64,000 bases of DNA from Bacillota bacterium. GTDB lineage: Bacteria > Bacillota > Sulfobacillia > Sulfobacillales > Sulfobacillaceae. The notes beneath the pieces were generated by a model. It was not told the origin of the DNA. It saw only the letters and a program-made list of their open reading frames with translations, and searched no databases. A program made the translations under genes and the position numbers. Numbering within the stretch: the stretch's first letter is position 1; every line of letters starts with the position of its first letter. The stretch covers positions 62,001 to 126,000 of the forward strand of contig JAKACZ010000006.1 in assembly GCA_021820965.1 (NCBI GenBank). Direction: 5' to 3'. Positions 25,177 to 33,129 of the stretch are shown piece by piece.

Positions 25177-25968
25177 ATGATGTCGGCCCCGCGAGAATTG
25201 GATAGCCAACTACGGGTGCAGTCGGTGGAACGAGCGGTTTCGTTGCTGGAAAAGCTGGTGATCAACACCGAGATGTCGTTGGGGCAACTGGCCGAGGCAG
25301 TTGGCGTGCACAAGAGCACAGCTTATCGCCTGTTGCATACCTTAATGCAATTGGGATACGTCGAACAGGACAAAGATCAAGGATACTATCGTGTAGGGAT
25401 TCGTATGGTGGAAATGGGAGGTATCGCCACTCACTCTTGGCCCGTGCACCGTGCCGCCGAACCTGTCATGGATGACTTGGCGGAAAATTTGGGCGAAGCC
25501 GTGAACTTGGCGGTGGATGACGGACTCGATATGGTTTATTTGGCCACGGTGGACACACACAATCCCTTACGCATGCAGCTAAATGTTGGCCGGCGGGCAC
25601 CCGTCCACTGTACCGCTGTCGGCAAGTCCATGCTGGCTTACCGTCCAGAACTATTAGACCGCCTTCGCAATCAAAAACAAGAGTTGGAACGATTTACCGG
25701 CCACACCATTACCGATTGGGAGCTTCTGGAGGCGGAACTGGTATCCATTCGTGAACGCGGCTTTGCCATTGATGATGAGGAGCAGGTTGCCGGAGCCCGC
25801 TGCGTCGCGGCGCCAATCGTGGATCACCGCAATCGTATTGTTGCATCCATTGGCATTTCGGCACCAAGCGCTCGGTTATCCCGGGAGAGAGCCGAGGAAT
25901 TGGGGTCGCGTATTCTTGAGGCGGCACACCAAATATCGGAGCGTTTAGGGTACTTGGGACGAAAATAA
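25177..25968 (+). CDS. IclR family transcriptional regulator
   Basis: 263 residues. The N-terminal winged HTH spans residues 8-70, with RAVSLLEKLV, LGQLAEAVGVHKSTAYRLLHTLMQLGYVEQ and the wing YYRVGIRMVEMG. The C-terminal effector domain (residues 80-255) has PVHCTAVGKSMLAY and EEQVAGARCVAAPIVD, both typical of IclR ligand pockets. Members control glyoxylate, allantoin and aromatic degradation. It precedes hyi and glxR by about 500 bp, so a role as AllR/IclR-like sensor of glyoxylate or a related acid is likely. The strong dyad at 29629-29651 before the saccharopine-dehydrogenase-like gene could be one of its sites. Confidence 0.9.
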   Translation: MMSAPRELDSQLRVQSVERAVSLLEKLVINTEMSLGQLAEAVGVHKSTAYRLLHTLMQLGYVEQDKDQGYYRVGIRMVEMGGIATHSWPVHRAAEPVMDDLAENLGEAVNLAVDDGLDMVYLATVDTHNPLRMQLNVGRRAPVHCTAVGKSMLAYRPELLDRLRNQKQELERFTGHTITDWELLEAELVSIRERGFAIDDEEQVAGARCVAAPIVDHRNRIVASIGISAPSARLSRERAEELGSRILEAAHQISERLGYLGRK

Positions 25969-26099
25969 TCGTTGAGTCCGTCGTCTCGCGTTGGCGAGCA
26001 ATGAGGAACGGCATCAATGGGAACGCCTGTTTCTCCTAGTCAACGCCTTTGACCAGTAGTGGGCCAACCACACATATGCCCCACGCATGCTTGGACTAA

Positions 26100-26445
26100 A
26101 GCGGTCTTTGCTAAAGCAGGAAGAAGGCGGCGGAAACTGGCTGCCGAAGTTCTTGCAGGGAGAGGTTCGACACCCGCCATTTAAGAAAAAGCGGCAGCAA
26201 TCGGCAAGCTTTTACGGGGGATTGGTTTGTCGAGCGTCAGCGCATTAAGATTCCGACCTTGGGGTCGGTTTAGGAATAAAGGCGTTGCGGTCACCAGTGG
26301 TGGGCGAGTGTTGCCAAACAGCTAAGGCCCCCAAGGTCCAATAGCTTGAACAACGTCTGCGACAAGCACAGCGGGCACTGACCCGTAAATACGAACACCG
26401 AAAGCGAGGTGAACACTCTGCTACAAGCGGACGGGACATCGACAA
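26100..26445 (+). pseudogene. TnpB (IS605 OrfB) relic
   Basis: Pieces in several frames resemble TnpB. LPKFLQGEVRHPPFKKKRQQ corresponds to the 'GRPRFKKK' region. FVERQRIKIPTLGSV corresponds to the 'kIRLPKLGWV' strand. LRQAQRALTRKYEHRKR corresponds to the 'LKRLQRRLSRKxKGSKNR' helix that precedes the RuvC core. Order and spacing match the family but stops and frameshifts separate the pieces. It is a dead fragment between the IclR gene and hyi. Confidence 0.6.
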
Positions 26446-26491
26446 AGATATTCGCCGTGTTGTCGATGTTTGTAGTAAGTAGCAGGATATC

Positions 26492-27286
26492 ATGCTAAGA
26501 TTCTCTGCCAACTTGTCCATGTTGTATCCTGACGCATCATTTCTCGAGCGGTTTTGGTACGCACACCAATCAGGATTTGACGCGGTGGAATTCCTTTTCC
26601 CGTATGCTGCGGGGTTGGAGGCCATCGGGCAAGCGGCTCGTGCCAATGAATTATCAATAGTCCTATTTAACCTGCCGGCGGGGGATTGGGAACATGGTGA
26701 ACGGGGTATTGCGCTTTTACCTGACCGGCGTCAGGAGTTTCGTGAGGGAGTCGGGGAAGCCATCCGTTATGCGCAGGCGTTGGCGGTGCCACGATTAAAC
26801 TGTTTAGCCGGGAAGCGTCCCGATGACCTTCCTCGTGACGATGCCTGGAGTGTCCTGGTGGAAAATGTCCGTTATGCCGCCGATACACTCGGTCGAGCGG
26901 GCCTAACGTTAATGGTGGAACCCATCAACCCCTTTGACATTCCCGGATTTTTTATTAACACCACGCGCCAAGTGGTGGAACTGCTGAACGAGGTGGACCG
27001 CCCGAATGTAATGATTCAATATGATATCTATCATATGCAACGAACTCAGGGGGAGATTATCAACACATTCAATGTCTTAAAGCCGCGCATTGGTCATGTT
27101 CAAATCGCGGACAATCCCGGACGCCATCAGCCGGGGACCGGCGAGCTCAACTATGGACAGATTTTCCGAGGCCTGGAGGAGGCTGGGTATTCGGGATGCA
27201 TCGGCCTCGAGTACATACCGTTGGGTAACACGGAAGAAAGCCTGGAATGGTGGCGACAGTACAGGAATAACCAAGCCATTGATTAA
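26492..27286 (+). CDS. hyi: Hydroxypyruvate isomerase
   Basis: 264 residues, close in length and sequence to E. coli Hyi. It interconverts hydroxypyruvate and tartronate semialdehyde in glyoxylate and allantoin metabolism. The xylose-isomerase-like TIM barrel shows MLRFSANLSMLYPD at the start, FNLPAGDWEHGERGIA, LMVEPINPFDIPGFFI with the metal-binding Glu, IQYDIYHMQRTQGE, HVQIADNPGRHQPGTGE and GLEYIP with the second catalytic Glu. It is followed 33 nt later by a tartronate semialdehyde reductase gene, so the two form a glycerate-producing pair. No glyoxylate carboligase (gcl) is in the window. Confidence 0.92.
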   Translation: MLRFSANLSMLYPDASFLERFWYAHQSGFDAVEFLFPYAAGLEAIGQAARANELSIVLFNLPAGDWEHGERGIALLPDRRQEFREGVGEAIRYAQALAVPRLNCLAGKRPDDLPRDDAWSVLVENVRYAADTLGRAGLTLMVEPINPFDIPGFFINTTRQVVELLNEVDRPNVMIQYDIYHMQRTQGEIINTFNVLKPRIGHVQIADNPGRHQPGTGELNYGQIFRGLEEAGYSGCIGLEYIPLGNTEESLEWWRQYRNNQAID

Positions 27287-27319
27287 ACAAAGGCATTACA
27301 CGAAAAAGGGGCGAGGCGG

Positions 27320-28216
27320 ATGACAGAGGTAAAACCCCGCATTGGGTTCATTGGACTTGGGATTATGGGGCGGCCCATGGCGGAAAACTTGTTGCGTGCC
27401 GGTTATCCCTTGGTGGCCTATAATCGCAGTTCAGATAAGGTCGCCGCATTGGTTGAGGAAGGAGCCCAGGCGGCTGAGAATCCGGCTCAGGTGGCCGAAC
27501 GATCAGATGTCGTGATCACCATGCTGCCGGATACGCCTGACGTGGGCGAAGTGTATTTCGGTTCCCAAGGCATCATGACGCGGATCCGCCCGGACCATCT
27601 CTTAATTGATATGTCGACCGTGAGTCCCGCAATGGCCCGGAGGATTTTTGCGAACGCGGAGGCTCACGGCGCTGAAAGTTTGGATGCTCCCGTGTCGGGT
27701 GGAGATGTGGGGGCTAAAGCTGGGACGCTATCGATTATGGTTGGAGGCTCTCAACCCGCCTTCGCACGAGCTGAGCCGATTTTTCAAGTGCTCGGCAAAA
27801 GCATTCTCCACATGGGGGCAAGCGGAGCGGGGCAAGTCACCAAAGCCTGCAATCAAATAGTGGTGGCGCTGACCATCGAGGCCGTCGGCGAGGCCCTGGT
27901 ACTAGCTCAAAGGTCTGGAGTTGACCCGGCCAAAGTTCGCGAGGCGTTGTTAGGAGGCTTTGCCCAGAGCCGGGTGCTGGAGGTTCATGGCCAACGCGCT
28001 TTGGAAGGTCGATTTGAGCCGGGGTTTCGTATTCGGCTACATCGCAAGGACCTACATATCGCCTTGGATACCGCCCAGTCACAGGGGGTCTCGACGCCGG
28101 TGACAGCGCTGGTACACGATATGATGAACAGTCTTGTCGCCCATGGGTATGGCGATGAGGACCATTCCTACCTCATAGCCGAATTGGCCGGAAGGGCCAA
28201 TATTGAGTTGAGCTAA
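27320..28216 (+). CDS. glxR: 2-hydroxy-3-oxopropionate (tartronate semialdehyde) reductase
   Basis: 298 residues, member of the beta-hydroxyacid dehydrogenase family. The N-terminal NAD(P) site is IGFIGLGIMGRPMAENLLRAG. The substrate loop LDAPVSGGDVGAKAGTLSIMVGG matches the family DAPVSGG signature, and the catalytic Lys is in GAGQVTKACNQ. The C-terminal helical domain ends with HSYLIAELAG. It reduces tartronate semialdehyde to D-glycerate. Pairing with hyi supports this activity over 3-hydroxyisobutyrate dehydrogenase, which has the same fold. GGGGCGAGG precedes the ATG. Confidence 0.88.
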   Translation: MTEVKPRIGFIGLGIMGRPMAENLLRAGYPLVAYNRSSDKVAALVEEGAQAAENPAQVAERSDVVITMLPDTPDVGEVYFGSQGIMTRIRPDHLLIDMSTVSPAMARRIFANAEAHGAESLDAPVSGGDVGAKAGTLSIMVGGSQPAFARAEPIFQVLGKSILHMGASGAGQVTKACNQIVVALTIEAVGEALVLAQRSGVDPAKVREALLGGFAQSRVLEVHGQRALEGRFEPGFRIRLHRKDLHIALDTAQSQGVSTPVTALVHDMMNSLVAHGYGDEDHSYLIAELAGRANIELS

Positions 28217-28317
28217 CCGGAAAGGCAGGTTGGTTGTGAAGCCCACAGCCGACATGCTGGCACAAGAACGGCAAATCCGGATGCACCGTAAAACTTCGAC
28301 ATCCCCTCTTTTTGCGC

Positions 28318-28352
28318 AAGTGTGGGGATTTCCTCCGACCGTCGCTTGGCAA
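28318..28352. repeat. Single copy of the dispersed TGGGGATTTCCTCCG repeat
   Basis: TGGGGATTTCCTCCGACCGTCG matches the core of the 46-bp tandem units at 30881-30990 and the degenerate units at 18608-18680. All lie between genes. Confidence 0.45.
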
Positions 28353-28415
28353 CTTTTCAGCGCTGACGCCGAGTGGTCGTGGTATGGTCCGGTGCATATC
28401 GTATCCCGTGCGTCA

Positions 28416-28700
28416 TCAGCAGGATCCGCCCGGCTCGCAGATCCGACGGAAACCAGTCTGAGAAGTGTCTTGGGGAACGCGCCGCCGTGCGTTGCCGTCA
28501 GCCCACCACGGCGTTTCCTGCGGCGTTCCCAACAACACCCCCGTCCAAAATCGTTCCATCGGTGGGGGGAGCATTTGCGTGTGCTCTGCTACTGTGATCC
28601 AGTCACGAAGGAATTCCCAGCCATACTCGTCCCAGTCATCTAACGTTCCATCGGACAAAACCGTGGGAATGATCATTGCCGCGTCGCGATTGGTGTCCAA
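28416..28700 (-). CDS. Doubtful small open frame downstream of the nucleotidyltransferase relic
   Basis: 94 codons from a TTG, with DGTLDDWDEYGWEFLRDWI and LPPPMERFWTGVLLGTP. It resembles no family I know. It begins only 4 nt after the end of the AbiEii-like relic on the same strand, as an operon partner would, but has no good ribosome site, and its C-terminal half is Arg/Gly-rich. It may be a decayed part of the same locus. Confidence 0.25.
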   Translation of the reverse strand: MDTNRDAAMIIPTVLSDGTLDDWDEYGWEFLRDWITVAEHTQMLPPPMERFWTGVLLGTPQETPWWADGNARRRVPQDTSQTGFRRICEPGGSC

Positions 28701-28704
28701 AAGT

Positions 28705-29328
28705 TTAGCGTGGTAACGGTTGAACGATGATCGGCAAGATCATCGCCGAGGACCTCGCTTCGGGGCCGTCGACGGCCGAAATCGGTGCTGCGCCCAGACT
28801 TGTACTCGCTGCGAGATCAGCCGCGATGATATCGAACGGTTGTGGAGTGACTAAAAGACTCAACGCGCTGTCGCGGTCCGGCAGGTCCTTTGTATAGGTT
28901 AATTGCTGAAGAAACAGCCGAGCAGAGAACGCATCATGGTAGGTGTCTGGAGCGAGCTGGATGAGGTCATCCAACGACAAGATGCCGCGGGTCAACACTG
29001 CATGCAGATCGATATGATCGCGGGCCTGCGCGCGGCGACCCACCGTGTAAGCTTTTTGCACTGCCACGTCATGGGCGTCCGCGATCGCAAGCCCCCGCCA
29101 GGGGTGGTAGCTAAACCGGTGAGGAAACGGATAAGCCAGAAGCGTAATCGACACGTCACCGACCCGTCATTGAATTTGTTCCCGCGTGACGAGATCCCGT
29201 GACTGCCGATGACCTAGATGTAGTGCAAGCGCCGTGCCGCCCGCCAAATAGAATTGGTCCATGACCGGCCATTGCGCCAATGTGGACGCCACCGCAGCCG
29301 TTCCCTCGGGAAGCACATGCTCATGCAC
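28705..29328 (-). pseudogene. AbiEii-like nucleotidyltransferase, inactivated
   Basis: The frame opens at a GTG behind GGGGAGGAGG and reads HEHVLPEGTAAVASTLAQW and FYLAGGTALALHLGHRQSRDL. This is the GGTALAL-H-x-S-x-D motif of AbiEii/AbiGii toxin nucleotidyltransferases. It then meets an in-frame TGA at 29167-29169. After the stop the same frame continues with SITLLAYPF, IADAHDVAVQKAYTVGRRAQARDHIDLHAVL and the helical C-terminus, all in family order. The expected D-F/D-F motif and about 30 residues between the halves are missing, so an internal deletion accompanies the stop. No intact antitoxin partner is next to it. Confidence 0.7.
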
Positions 29329-29628
29329 GAAATCCACCTCCTCCCCTTATTATATCCTTGCGACATCACTGCTCGTCAGCGCAATCGTTCAGCCGGCCCT
29401 ATCGGCGGCCACACCTAGAAAGTCTCTACGACGAAGTTTGCGTCGTGGCCCTGGTTAGGACCATCACGTGACCGATGGAGAACAATCCGCACACCTTTGA
29501 TGTCCGTCAGGTTGTAAAGGGGCCTGCGTCCAACTCACTCATGTGCCATCAATTCGACCCTCATTCTTCGCTTACACAAGATTGTGCACAAAACTTTCGT
29601 AATGAAAATTTTGACTTTGGGCAGGAGA

Positions 29629-29651
29629 TGTTTCGTTAACAACGAAACATT
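29629..29651. promoter_or_regulatory. Strong operator-like palindrome
   Basis: ATGTTTCGTT and AACGAAACAT are perfect 10-bp arms around AAC, 31 bp before the downstream start codon. A TTGACT (29612-29617) lies just upstream as a possible -35 box, so a bound protein would block the promoter. TTTCGTT-type dyads are common for IclR-family regulators. Confidence 0.65.
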
Positions 29652-29681
29652 ACTCATGAAAAGAGGGGAAGAGGGAGCTGC

Positions 29682-30779
29682 ATGCATGAAGTACTGGTGA
29701 TTGGCGGTGCCGGAGACATGGGCCGCCGCATGGTGGAGGAACTGGCGACTCAAGGCATCACGGTGACGATAGCCGACCGTCGCTATGATGCGGCCCGGCA
29801 AATCGCACTGCGGCTGCCAAATACGGACGCCGCGGCATTAGATGTGGATAACTTTGCAAGCCTTCGACAAGCCATTAGAGGGCGGCGCCTCGTGATGAAT
29901 GCTGTAGGACCTGCCTACCGCTATGCCGAAAAAATTGCTTGGGCCGCCATATTGGAGAAGGTCGGTTACGTTGACATAACCGATGATGACGACGCGACTG
30001 TCCGGCTCTTGTCTTTAGACCCGGTAGCCCGCAAGCAGGGCGTGGCGGTGCTGGTGGGAATGGGATGGACTCCGGGGCTGGCCAATTTGCTGGCTGCTAA
30101 AGGAATCAAGCAAGTGGGGGAAAAGGGAAGCCATGTTGACATAACTTGGGGCGGCAGCGCCAATGATGCTGTGGGGCAAGCCGTGGTTGAGCATGTTATT
30201 CACGCCGTGAACCGCCAGGTTCCGATGTGGCTCGATTTTAGCCCTACGCTAGTTCCCGCCCTAGCTGGAATTACACCCATCGCGTTGCCTGAGCCGTTTG
30301 GTGAAGTCGCGGCCTATTATGTGGGACATCCCGAGCCCATTACGATCCCGCGAGCGTTCCCGGAACTCGCGTCCGTAACCTGTCGCGGCTACTTGCTGCC
30401 GGACGAGCTTCAGTCTCTGGTTCGGGCTGTGCTGGATCTGGGCTGGGCCCGGGAACCCTTGCAAGTGCATGGAATGGCGGAACTGTTGGGGCTGTTTACC
30501 GCCGTTCTCGGTCACATCGGGCAAAAAACAGCTCCCGCTCTATCGGCCCTACGTGTCGACGTGGAAGGGACTAACGGAAATAAAGTTACCTACCGAACGG
30601 TCGATACGATGGCCCGAATGACCGCTCTTCCAGCCGCACTGGCGGCAATAGCCATCATCGGGGGAACGCCGCTTCCGGCAGGTGTCATCACCCCGGAGTC
30701 GTGGCCGGATCGTGAAGGGATTTTGGCGTCGCTGGCGACACGCGAGATGGATATTGAAGAGTCGCGCACCCAGGCTTGA
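29682..30779 (+). CDS. Saccharopine dehydrogenase-like NAD(P) oxidoreductase
   Basis: 365 residues. The N-terminal Rossmann domain begins at once with HEVLVIGGAGDMGRRMVEEL and continues with VTIADRRYDAA and LDVDNFASLRQAIRGRRLVMNAVGPAYRYAE. This is the pattern of the saccharopine dehydrogenase NADP family (PF03435), together with GYVDITDDDD. The C-terminal half holds a GMGWTPGLANLLAAKGI segment, typical of the group, and a less conserved substrate domain. It may act on an amino acid or opine-like compound, or another carbonyl substrate; the true substrate is unknown. GAAGAGGGAG precedes the ATG. The palindrome directly upstream suggests tight regulation. Confidence 0.82.
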   Translation: MHEVLVIGGAGDMGRRMVEELATQGITVTIADRRYDAARQIALRLPNTDAAALDVDNFASLRQAIRGRRLVMNAVGPAYRYAEKIAWAAILEKVGYVDITDDDDATVRLLSLDPVARKQGVAVLVGMGWTPGLANLLAAKGIKQVGEKGSHVDITWGGSANDAVGQAVVEHVIHAVNRQVPMWLDFSPTLVPALAGITPIALPEPFGEVAAYYVGHPEPITIPRAFPELASVTCRGYLLPDELQSLVRAVLDLGWAREPLQVHGMAELLGLFTAVLGHIGQKTAPALSALRVDVEGTNGNKVTYRTVDTMARMTALPAALAAIAIIGGTPLPAGVITPESWPDREGILASLATREMDIEESRTQA

Positions 30780-30880
30780 AGGCCGGAGCTTGAGAAATCC
30801 CGCTGGCTCTATCGGTTGATCAAGTTTAACTCCGGCCTGAGGGATTCGTTCGCTAGGTGTAGATTCGGGAATGCTCCTTG

Positions 30881-30990
30881 GTCCCCTGCTGTTGGGATGA
30901 GCTGGGGATTTCCTCCGAGTGTCGGTCTCCCCTGCTGTTGGGATGAGCTGGGGATTTCCTCCGAGTGTCGGTCATCCCTGCTGTTGGGAT
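30881..30990. repeat. 46-bp tandem repeat, about 2.4 units
   Basis: The unit starting CCCCTGCTGTTGGGATGAGC and containing TGGGGATTTCCTCCGAGTG repeats exactly with period 46 (30883, 30929), and a third partial unit starts at 30975. Unit-to-unit identity is nearly complete, so the duplication is recent. Related single units lie at 18608-18680 and 28318-28352. Units have no spacers, so it is not a CRISPR array. Confidence 0.75.
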
Positions 30991-31739
30991 TGTGCTTGGC
31001 ACGTCAAAGTTCAGATGCAGAAGGATCCAGAATCCCGGGATGGAATGGCGAAGGGCACGCTCCTGAACCATGAGGTGCGGTGCCTGCTATGGACCGACGA
31101 ACATTCCGCCGGAAATCGAATATCTTGTAAAGCCGCAGCGCAACGAACCGGATAGAAATGTGAAGCTCGCCTACAATGCCTGCACTCTATTTCAGGGAAA
31201 CGACACCACGACGGAGTTTGGCTACACCCGTACCTCATCGATCAAGCGTAACAGCCGATGCAGGATACGGCGATGACGACCCTCGAAAGTTTCCGAAGGG
31301 AGATGGATGGACCTGTTCGCGGCTCTGTGCCAGCAGAATATCACGAGGTTCGCGGTGGAAAAGATCCGGCGGAAACAGCGGATGGGCCACGGATTGAACC
31401 AAGAGTCCTACGACGACGCGCTGTGCGTGGCGTGCAGATTTGGTGAGTCCCAGGTGGTCTACGGCAAATGTGCCCCATGGGTAGACGCGGATTTCCGATC
31501 CGATTGACATCACCCAACTAGGCGTTCTACACAGGGGGATCTGGTCTTGGCGCGAGAGTCCCGTGGGAAACGCACCAGCGCGAGGGTGGGAAGCCCGAGC
31601 CGATTGTATCCCCATTGACATTTCCGACGGCACAACAGGTGTGCCATGCACAAAACATGGCGTGCGTGCTTAACAAAAGGAAGGAAACGGGGTCCTCCGC
31701 GGAGGCTTCAGCGCCAATTTGAGATGGAGGTAATTAGCT
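30991..31739. other. Intergenic stretch without a recognised gene
   Basis: Short frames on both strands are open but share no motif with families I know. The plus-strand codon pattern suggests worn coding DNA: pieces such as IPPEIEYLVKPQRNEP and QESYDDALCVACRFG look protein-like and lie in different frames upstream of the SCP2 gene. This could be one decayed gene. Confidence 0.3.
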
Positions 31740-32081
31740 GTGGACGATCTTGGGCGCGCACTCGCCAATTTTCAGGTGCGAGTCGATGGCAACCCGATGG
31801 TGCGAAAGATGCTCAAAGATTGGAATCGTCATATCGTGGTGAAGCCTACCACTGGCCCGCCCTATTCACTGGTGATATCGAAGGCCCGGCTAGAGCAGAT
31901 TGTTGAGGAGGAACTTTCCGATGCGGAGGTGATGTTGACAGCACGTGACGAAGTTCTTGTGGGTATTTTCGACGGAAGCATTAATCCTGCCGATGCATAT
32001 GCCAGTGGTGATCTCTTGTTCCATGGAACCATTCAGGACGAAATGAGGTTGGACGCGGTCGTGCAATATGTCTGGGACTGA
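31740..32081 (+). CDS. SCP2 sterol-carrier/lipid-binding domain protein
   Basis: 113 residues, a stand-alone SCP2 domain (PF02036). The central KARLEQIVEEELSDAEVMLTARDEVLVGIFDGSINPADAYASGDLLFHG carries the family's 'D-x-x-L-x-x-i-x-x-G-x-l-x-P-x-x-A-f-x-x-G-k-l-x-v-x-G' pattern, broken here for readability. These domains bind hydrophobic ligands such as fatty acyl chains or coenzyme A esters. The GTG start has TGGAGG at 9 nt. No operon partner is seen, and the sequence upstream appears decayed. A cytosolic lipid-binding role is likely; the specific ligand is unknown. Confidence 0.75.
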   Translation: MDDLGRALANFQVRVDGNPMVRKMLKDWNRHIVVKPTTGPPYSLVISKARLEQIVEEELSDAEVMLTARDEVLVGIFDGSINPADAYASGDLLFHGTIQDEMRLDAVVQYVWD

Positions 32082-32729
32082 CTAGGGTGGGGTGTCACTC
32101 GCTGCCTAAGGCGATTACCATGCCCCCGAGTTTTCACACGGGGCCGGATCCGTGCTCTCAACGGCCGATTATTTTCCGGCGGGGCCGGTCGGGCTCCCTA
32201 AGAAAAAATGGGTATCCGGATTTTGCTGTGCTGCGGCGGCGCACAATTTGGGAACAGGCCGTCGGCGAACTATGCGAGAGATGAGGGACGGCCCCTCGAA
32301 ATCGCCCGGCAGGAGGAGATTTCTACCACCGTCAGCGCGGGGGGTCAAAAGCCCCGGTCGTGAGCGTGACGGGAAAAGCCCCGCGAGACAGGTGAGGGGC
32401 GTGCTCGGGAGCCGAACGTCAGTGAACCCCTGACTAGGCGTCGAAACGATAGCATGTTATCAAAACCGGGGTCTCGGAATTATCTCGGGATGAGGGGGGA
32501 GGCAACCTGTCTACTAGCCCCTCGGTGACCGGCATGAAGGGGGCAAAACCCGAACGCAGGCTCGCGCAGGGAACGTAGGAACCTTCGCTGCGATACCAAG
32601 GGAAAACGTCGAGTGGTGGCCCCGCGAGGCGGGTCTTCTATATAGTCCAAGCCAATTAGCAGGAGTCAAATTGTACGCGCTGCCCAAGTCGGGAGACGAA
32701 GTTAATGACCAGTTTAGGCCATATCCGCC
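32082..32729. other. 650-bp gene-free region, possible structured RNA or intron relic
   Basis: No protein family in any frame. The plus strand is full of short G/C-rich hairpin-forming words and A-rich linkers such as GAGCCGAACGTCAGTGAACC, GCGTCGAAACGATAGC, GGGAACGTAGGAACCTTCGC and GCGATACCAAGGGAAAA. These recall domain I of bacterial group II introns. No domain V hairpin or reverse transcriptase is found, so at most a 5' fragment is present. Confidence 0.25.
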
Positions 32730-33065
32730 TTAGGCTTTGAGACGGGTGGCCCGCGATGCGGCCATCTCCGCCAACCCCACGGCCACCACCATGATCGCAA
32801 CATGAAAAATGCGGACGCTGAGAGGGTCACCCTTGGAATACAACGGCAGGATGCCGCCGGCCAACACCAGCAAGGCGCCCACCCAGGCCCCCGTCTGCTT
32901 GGTGTCGATAGCGAGCCACACGGCGGCAACCAGCATAATCAGGCCTGCCACGATGTGCACGTCGCGAAGAGTGGTGGACATGGGATAGACATGAAATAGC
33001 CCGCCCAGACCGACCAGCAGCGCGATTAAGAAGGCCAGCCGATAAATCATCATGGTGCTTTTCAT
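32730..33065 (-). CDS. Small integral membrane protein (4 TM), unknown
   Basis: 111 residues with four hydrophobic helices: FLIALLVGLGGLFHVY, VHIVAGLIMLVAAVWLAI, WVGALLVLAGGILPLY and IFHVAIMVVAVGLAEMAA. Histidines in helices 1, 2 and 4 (LFHVYP, RDVHIVAGL, RIFHVAIM) could bind haem, as in small cytochrome b-like or COX15/DUF proteins, but I cannot assign a family. It follows menA by 64 nt on the same strand with AGGAGCGAGGTG before its ATG, so it may be the last gene of the menaquinone operon and act in the quinone-linked membrane electron chain. Confidence 0.65.
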   Translation of the reverse strand: MKSTMMIYRLAFLIALLVGLGGLFHVYPMSTTLRDVHIVAGLIMLVAAVWLAIDTKQTGAWVGALLVLAGGILPLYSKGDPLSVRIFHVAIMVVAVGLAEMAASRATRLKA

Positions 33066-33129
33066 GGGTTCACCTCGCTCCTAGTATGGCCTATGGTGTG
33101 ATATTCCAGTCTTGGAAGCGCCCCCGGCT

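Noticed and set aside
30881-30990. CRISPR array
   Set aside because: The 46-bp units follow each other without unique spacers and only about 2.4 units exist; no cas genes nearby.
31235-31651. 138-residue minus-strand frame
   Set aside because: No ribosome site, no known motif, and overlaps plus-strand frames of similar quality; most likely chance in G/C-rich DNA.
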